From Elmis aenea (lineage: Eukaryota; Arthropoda; Insecta; Coleoptera; Elmidae), in assembly GCA_947652605.1 (NCBI GenBank), contig OX393577.1, forward strand, positions 1,860,868 through 1,924,867: a DNA stretch of 64,000 bases. The letters are read 5' to 3'. The notes beneath the pieces were generated by a model. It saw only the letters and a program-made list of their open reading frames with translations. It had not been told where the DNA came from and ran no database searches. Made by a program: the position numbers and the translations under genes. Positions within the stretch are counted from its first letter, which is position 1. Every line of letters starts with the position of its first letter. Of this stretch, positions 59,246 through 64,000 are shown one piece after another.

Positions 59246-60589
59246 GGGTTGCAAATGGTCAATACAGAAAGGGATTTGTACCTGAAAACAAATGCATGAA
59301 AGGTGTTGGAAATAAAGCGGATTTGGAAAATCCGTGTTACAACAGGGATTTAAACTACCTAAGATTTTAAAATTACATTCATTACACTGGACGATGGTTT
59401 TGTACCTAATTTAAATATATATTTGTTTGTTTATTACCTAATTGAACCATAAATGAAATGTTTCATAATTTTACTAAATGGTTGGCACCTTATCGTAAAT
59501 TTTATGACTTACAATTTAAAACTGAATAATTTGATAATTAAATAGGTTTGTAAAATGTATTTTATTTTAATAATTATTTGCTTATATAGAAAATAACAAA
59601 AATTAAAATATTCTTTAAATCGTTTAAATTTTCATAAAAATAACAAAATAAATGGGGAAGTTCGTATAAATATATTGAAAGTAACTTTAAAAAAGATTTA
59701 CATTTTTCAGGATTTATATTACATGAAATAATTACAAAACATATAAAATATATTTTTTAACTTAATTCTGGGATTTTTTTTATTCTTCAGGCTTTTGCGG
59801 CCGTTGTCCATGTTACAATTTTTGTTTCCTGGTTTGCAACCGCGTCCGGAAACGAAGATTGTAACTCTGGGAAGAAGGAAAGAACTTATTTGTCCTTTAT
59901 CAGGAAAATTTTTATGTTGCCTTTACAAAATAAAATTTTTATACGTCGGTATTCCTTCCCTCACTTATCGTATAAAAGATTCACTGTTTTATATTCCGTT
60001 CCACTATGATGATTACTAGTTTTACTTACTAGTTAGCAGGATAATAAACGGTATAACAGACATTTTAAATTCTTACGTTTTGATGATAGTACGTTACCGG
60101 CAAGCCATGTTATCCTGAAGCTGTTAATGTTCTTTTTTTTACCAGATGCAAAATATTTTTTGTTAATAAACGTGACCTGGTAAATTGCAAGCACAGATCA
60201 CCGTAGTAAAGTTAATTTAATAAAATTTAGGCCACCTTTTATTAGGTATTCGTAAAAGACATTCGTAAAATGATCATTATGCGCTTATGTATAATAATGC
60301 ACTCATTAAACAAACAATAAATTTACGTAACATTTAAATTGAATTAAATTTAATATCAATCACGCACGAAACTCCAAGAATATTAAATAACTCCGCGTTA
60401 AATCGAATATAAAGTGAATGTAACTGTAATTTATTGTGTTTCCAATTAATTTTAATAAATCTACGTAATACATATTAAATCAAAAATAGGGTGAAATGTT
60501 TATTAACAACAAAATATTGTTTGTGAATTGTTTTGTTTGACCCTTTCAGTCTTAGTGGTTCCATAGTGGAAAGTTTTACATCATAAGTC
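59246..60589. other. AT-rich stretch with one hairpin
   Basis: GTTACAATTTTTGTTTCC (59812) and the complementary GGAAACGAAGATTGTAAC (ending at 59865) form a roughly 20-bp stem with a 13-base loop. It is possibly a small MITE relic. No gene was recognised. Confidence 0.45.
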
Positions 60590-61305
60590 TGTTTTTTAAG
60601 GTGGTTCCGAATGGAGCCACTAGAACTTTGTTTATTTCTTATCAAACGAGAATATACTGGCTTGCGAATCAGCAAGAAAATGAAGAAAAGGTATTTCATC
60701 TGATTCATATTTTGATTTAAAAAAATAATTGAACAGAGAAGAATCAAAGTGGAGAATTAGTAAAGATGGAATATTGGCACTGAAATGGTGGGACAAAAAG
60801 TCAGTGTTGTTCTTGAGTAAAATGCCTGAAGATTGTAAAAGATTATAATAAACATATGGGTTATGTAGAGCAATCCTGTATGTTAAGATCATGCTACGAA
60901 ATAGACAGAAAGTCAAAAGACTTGTGGCATCGATTTTTTTTGGCATTTTCTGGATTTAACAATTGTTAATTCGTTAATACTATCACAAAACTGCCTCGAA
61001 TTGACCACTCTAACTCTGAAAGAGCCTCGATTGGCAGACGATAATGGTCTTTGGTGCTATTACAGAAATAATTCAAAAAGGATGAAAAAGTGTTCCAGGA
61101 ACTTCAAATAAGTAAAAAGTACAAATACCTTAAAAGGGAAAATCAACCAAGCTGCGCATCTTCCCGTCCATAGTACAAAAATTGGATGTGCTAACTGCAG
61201 CCCAAAAAATAAACCGCAACGTATCAGATGGCATTGCAATGCTGCAAGGTTGGTTTGTTTGTCGAAAAATGAAAATTGTTTTTTAACATTTCATAACAAA
61301 TAGAA
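60590..61305 (+). pseudogene. piggyBac-like transposase remnant
   Basis: The plus strand reads SKWRISKDGILALKWWDKK then SVLFLS, which matches the piggyBac block ending L-L-x-L-K-W-x-D-K-R-x-V-x-x-L-S. Further on, HLPVHSTKIGCANC, then PQRIRWHCNAA and CFLTFH resembles the C-terminal Cys/His-rich zinc-binding region (C..C, then C..C, ending CF..YH). The pieces are in different frames with stops between them. The TTAA-type termini were not identified. Confidence 0.6.
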
Positions 61306-61402
61306 AAAATATTCTATCATTATTAATGGTATTTTTTTGCATCTTATTTGTAATTATTATATTGTAAGAGAATTTTCTGTTTATTTTTCACTAATAAATT
61401 TT

Positions 61403-62012
61403 CTTCGTCTTCTTCTTCTTAATCGGTTCCTCTTTCACCTTTCGGTGTCGTGGTATGCTTTTCTATTTCTGTGTTATGTTTCTCCACTCCTGCCTATCGT
61501 TAGCTAATTGTGGCACATCTCTCCAGCTGACTCCTTTTTCTTCCAGTCTCTGCTTCAATTCTTTTTTCCATTTTATTCTTGGTCTTCATCTATTTCTTTT
61601 TCTCTCCATCTTCATGTTCCTTCCTATTTTCGCGTATCTAATTTCTGGCATGCGTAGTAGATGTCCAAGCCATCTTAATTGATTCGTCTCCATCTTTTTC
61701 TTAATATTTGTTACTCCTAGGTTTTTTCGTTACTGATGTTATCGATCAGTCTACATTCCTCTATTCTTCTTAGAAATCTCATTTCCTGTGCCTGTATTCT
61801 TTGTTTTGGTTTTTGTGTTAGTGTCCAAGTTTCTGAACTGTACGCGAGAATGGGTACGTACGCTGCATTGAAAACTCGCGTCTTCGTTTCTTTTGATATT
61901 TCCTTACTTATCAAACATTTATTAGTGTCGTAGTAAAATTTCGTCGCTGCCGCTAGTCTATTAGGCAAATCTTCCTCTAGTTTACCATTCTCTGCAATTA
62001 TTGTTCCTCTAA
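61403..62012 (-). pseudogene. RTE-like LINE 3' end (family F1), copy 3
   Basis: On the minus strand, GTIIAENGKLEEDLPNRL, then AAATKFYYDTNKCLIS, TRVFNAAYVPILAYSSETW and MRFLRRIEECRLIDNISN give the LINE C-terminal region. The remainder runs to the tail at TTCTTCTTCTTAATCGG. It is 5'-truncated at about 62012, inside the GTII block. Frames are broken near 61717. Confidence 0.8.
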
Positions 62013-63164
62013 GAAAACCATTATAGATCACTGTTATCGTCATTCATATCTAGTTCCTACTGGTACTTCATTGGAACCACTTTTTTATTTTGCAAAGTAA
62101 ATAAAAAATTGGTTTTGAAAATTAATCTGTGGTAAATAGATTAATTATGTCCCAAAAACTATAAAAACACTTGATTTTCTTAACGAAAAATATATTTATC
62201 CTTAAACGAAAAAAAAAATGATTATTACTGTTTTTTCTGTATTGAATTAAAATGAGTATGTCGATTATTGAAGTGTTTAGTAACGTAGTTATCCAAAACC
62301 TGTGCCGTGCCAACATATTTAGATCCACTGCTAAAGCTCCATAATTGTAGGAAATTATGCTACAGAACTACATATAAGATCAAGAACTATAGAATAATTA
62401 TTACATCGGGATTCGAGATTATAATTATAGCCTTAACTTCGTAACTACAGTCCGTCAAGCAAATAGTGTCATAAAAAGGGAAAACTCAGGCCGACATTTA
62501 CGATGTTCGGCTACGTCTAACCACAATGGTACACATTACAATCGTCCCGCAGGTTGTGGAGGCCGATCGATCTACTTCGATGTGAAAACTAAACAGGATG
62601 ATTGCAGCTGAGGTGATACAAGTCTTGGCCTAAAGCGAATTCACGATACGTATAAAATTATATACAGATTTTATCCACGATCATTAAGATTATTAAGGGC
62701 GGTGCAAACAGTCAAGCAGGTATTGTTCGAGTTTGATGTATAGGCGCGTTGTTTGTTTGGTCGCCCGCAATCAAATCAAGTAATGTATGACATCGCCCAA
62801 CTTACCATGATTGCTTTAATATTGGTTTTATGCTAGTAACTTTAATCCTATCTATCCATTTAATCTAAACAATATTATAATATTGAAAGCTCCTTATACA
62901 CTATTTTATACGCATTAGGTGTTCATTGTGTTACTAAAACACTATAAATCCTGAGATAAATCTTGCCGTAAAATGATTTAATATACGACCTGTTTTAATT
63001 GTTATTAATGTTGCTACATTTAAATACTTATATTTCCTTTTTATAATAAATAGAAATAATTTTAAACCTTATGTAGCTTAGCACAGCTACAAACGCAACT
63101 GTATCTTTTTTAATATAGAATATTAATGTTTATTATTATGTATTATATTTAATCTATGTTCTAA
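62013..63164. other. Non-coding stretch
   Basis: A less AT-rich patch at 62440-62780 has no recognisable structure. No gene seen. Confidence 0.35.
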
Positions 63165-63696
63165 GCTTAAACGAAGCTGGTTAAAGGCTACTTATTTCAC
63201 ATATGCAGATGATACTATCCTGGTTTACCATAGCCCCTGTAAATACCGTTTTAGGTAAATATTATTTATGACTATTGAACAATAAACTCAAAATAAACTG
63301 TGACAAAACTGTATTCATGGTGTTTAAACAAAAAAAGAAGGCTGTGTTTGACCTTAATATTAAAATTGGATTGAAAATGTTGAGTCGAGTGTCAAGTTGC
63401 AAGTATCTTGGTGTGCAGATTGATGATAAATTATCGTAGTTCATACACTATTAGCATTTGTGCAAACAAATTATGCCAATGATTGGTTACTAGACGTTAT
63501 CTAACAAAAGAACTTAAATATAAAATTTATCATGCTTTTTTTGGGTCTAAATTCACTTATTTAATTACTGCATGGGTTTCTTGTACAAGTACACTATTTA
63601 ACAAATTTCAAATATTACAAGATAAGGTTGTCAAGATACTCTTTAATGTAAATTATTTAGCACTTACCATCGATGTATATCATGTTAAAAATCTAT
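63165..63696 (+). pseudogene. LINE RT fragment related to 10570-11301
   Basis: YFTYADDTILVYHS carries the YADD motif C. After frame breaks come LNNKLKINCDKT-like sequence, CKYLGVQIDDKLS and ELKYKIYHAFFGSKFTYLI. This aligns with the copy at 10570-11301 but starts further 5'. An in-frame stop (TAG near 63438) and frameshifts mark it as dead. It ends abruptly at 63696, where a family F1 LINE 3' end in opposite orientation begins. Confidence 0.75.
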
Positions 63697-64000
63697 TCTT
63701 AATCGATTCCTCTTGTACCTTGCGGTGTCAAGGTATGCTTTTCTATTTCTGTTATGTTTCTCCACTCCTGCCTATCGTTAGCCAATTGTAGCACATCTCT
63801 CCAGCTGACTCCTTTTTCTTTTAGTCTCTGCCTCACTTCTTTTTCCCATTTTATTCTTGGTCTTCCTCTATTACTTTTTCCCTTATCTTCATATTCCATC
63901 CTATTTTTGCATATCTACTTCCTGGCATGCGTAGTAGATGTCCATCTTAATTTATTCGTCCTCATCTTTTTCTTAATATCTGTTTCTCCCAGGTTATTTC
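63697..64000 (-). pseudogene. RTE-like LINE 3' end (family F1), copy 4, runs off the window
   Basis: The minus strand reads NRGRPRIKWEKEVRQRLKEK then GVSWRDVLQLANDRQEW and HTLTPQGTRGID, the extreme C-terminus of the F1 LINE. The plus strand begins TTCTTAATCGATTCCTCTTG at the junction with the preceding LINE. It lacks the long GAA tail of the other copies and continues beyond 64000. Confidence 0.8.

Overview
This looks like a 64 kb stretch of an AT-rich animal nuclear genome, most likely an insect. Beetles are my best guess, and that guess rests only on the style of the transposons. I see no complete host gene, rRNA, tRNA or CRISPR array. Nearly every recognisable protein fragment comes from a mobile element. 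The remaining long open frames are AT-rich and look accidental. Spliced-gene signals are sparse: a minus-strand open frame ending in a good splice donor (1463-1801), a short plus-strand frame ending in CAG|GTAAGT (9001-9105), a possible internal exon (23437-23579) and one TATA-box context (4494). The window may be intronic or a gene desert, with a few GC-richer, homeodomain-site-rich islands that could be regulatory.

Layout. 1-10 kb: mostly unique sequence with a mariner-like MITE (2954-3422) and a large foldback element (5850-6894) that holds a second, almost perfectly palindromic MITE (6150-6270). 10-12 kb: a short repeat carrying an RFX X-box-like palindrome, followed by a truncated LINE (10570-11565). 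17-25.5 kb: two hAT-type MITEs, then two arrays (4 and 8 units) of the same ~184-bp satellite. The arrays flank a pogo/Tigger-type element (20543-22277), itself split by a foldback MITE (21074-21813). 30-40 kb: a degenerate hAT element with a perfect 8-bp target duplication (30514-31685), a possible Helitron end, several LINE 3' ends, and a hAT-like element (37635-39813) interrupted by a LINE. 43-48 kb: an RNase H-bearing LINE 3' end, the second X-box repeat in tandem form, and a MULE-like fragment. 51.7-53.2 kb: a LINE fragment interrupted by an inverted copy of its own 3' end, giving a ~0.5-kb-arm hairpin. 53.9-56.4 kb: a nearly intact DNA transposon with 34-bp terminal repeats, AATT flanks, subterminal repeats and a spliced transposase gene. 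57.7-59.25 kb: the best-preserved LINE. 60.6-64 kb: a piggyBac-like remnant and further LINE fragments.

The most interesting item is the transposon at 53915-56440. Its transposase (SDGCGGQNKN motif, family usually annotated as uncharacterised/DUF7869-like) is split into two frames. The switch falls exactly on a canonical -1 slippery heptamer (T TTA AAG), four bases before the zero-frame stop. It is either a single-base loss or a programmed frameshift. Other points worth a second look are the satellite's invariant hairpin, the X-box-carrying repeat and the LINE foldback.
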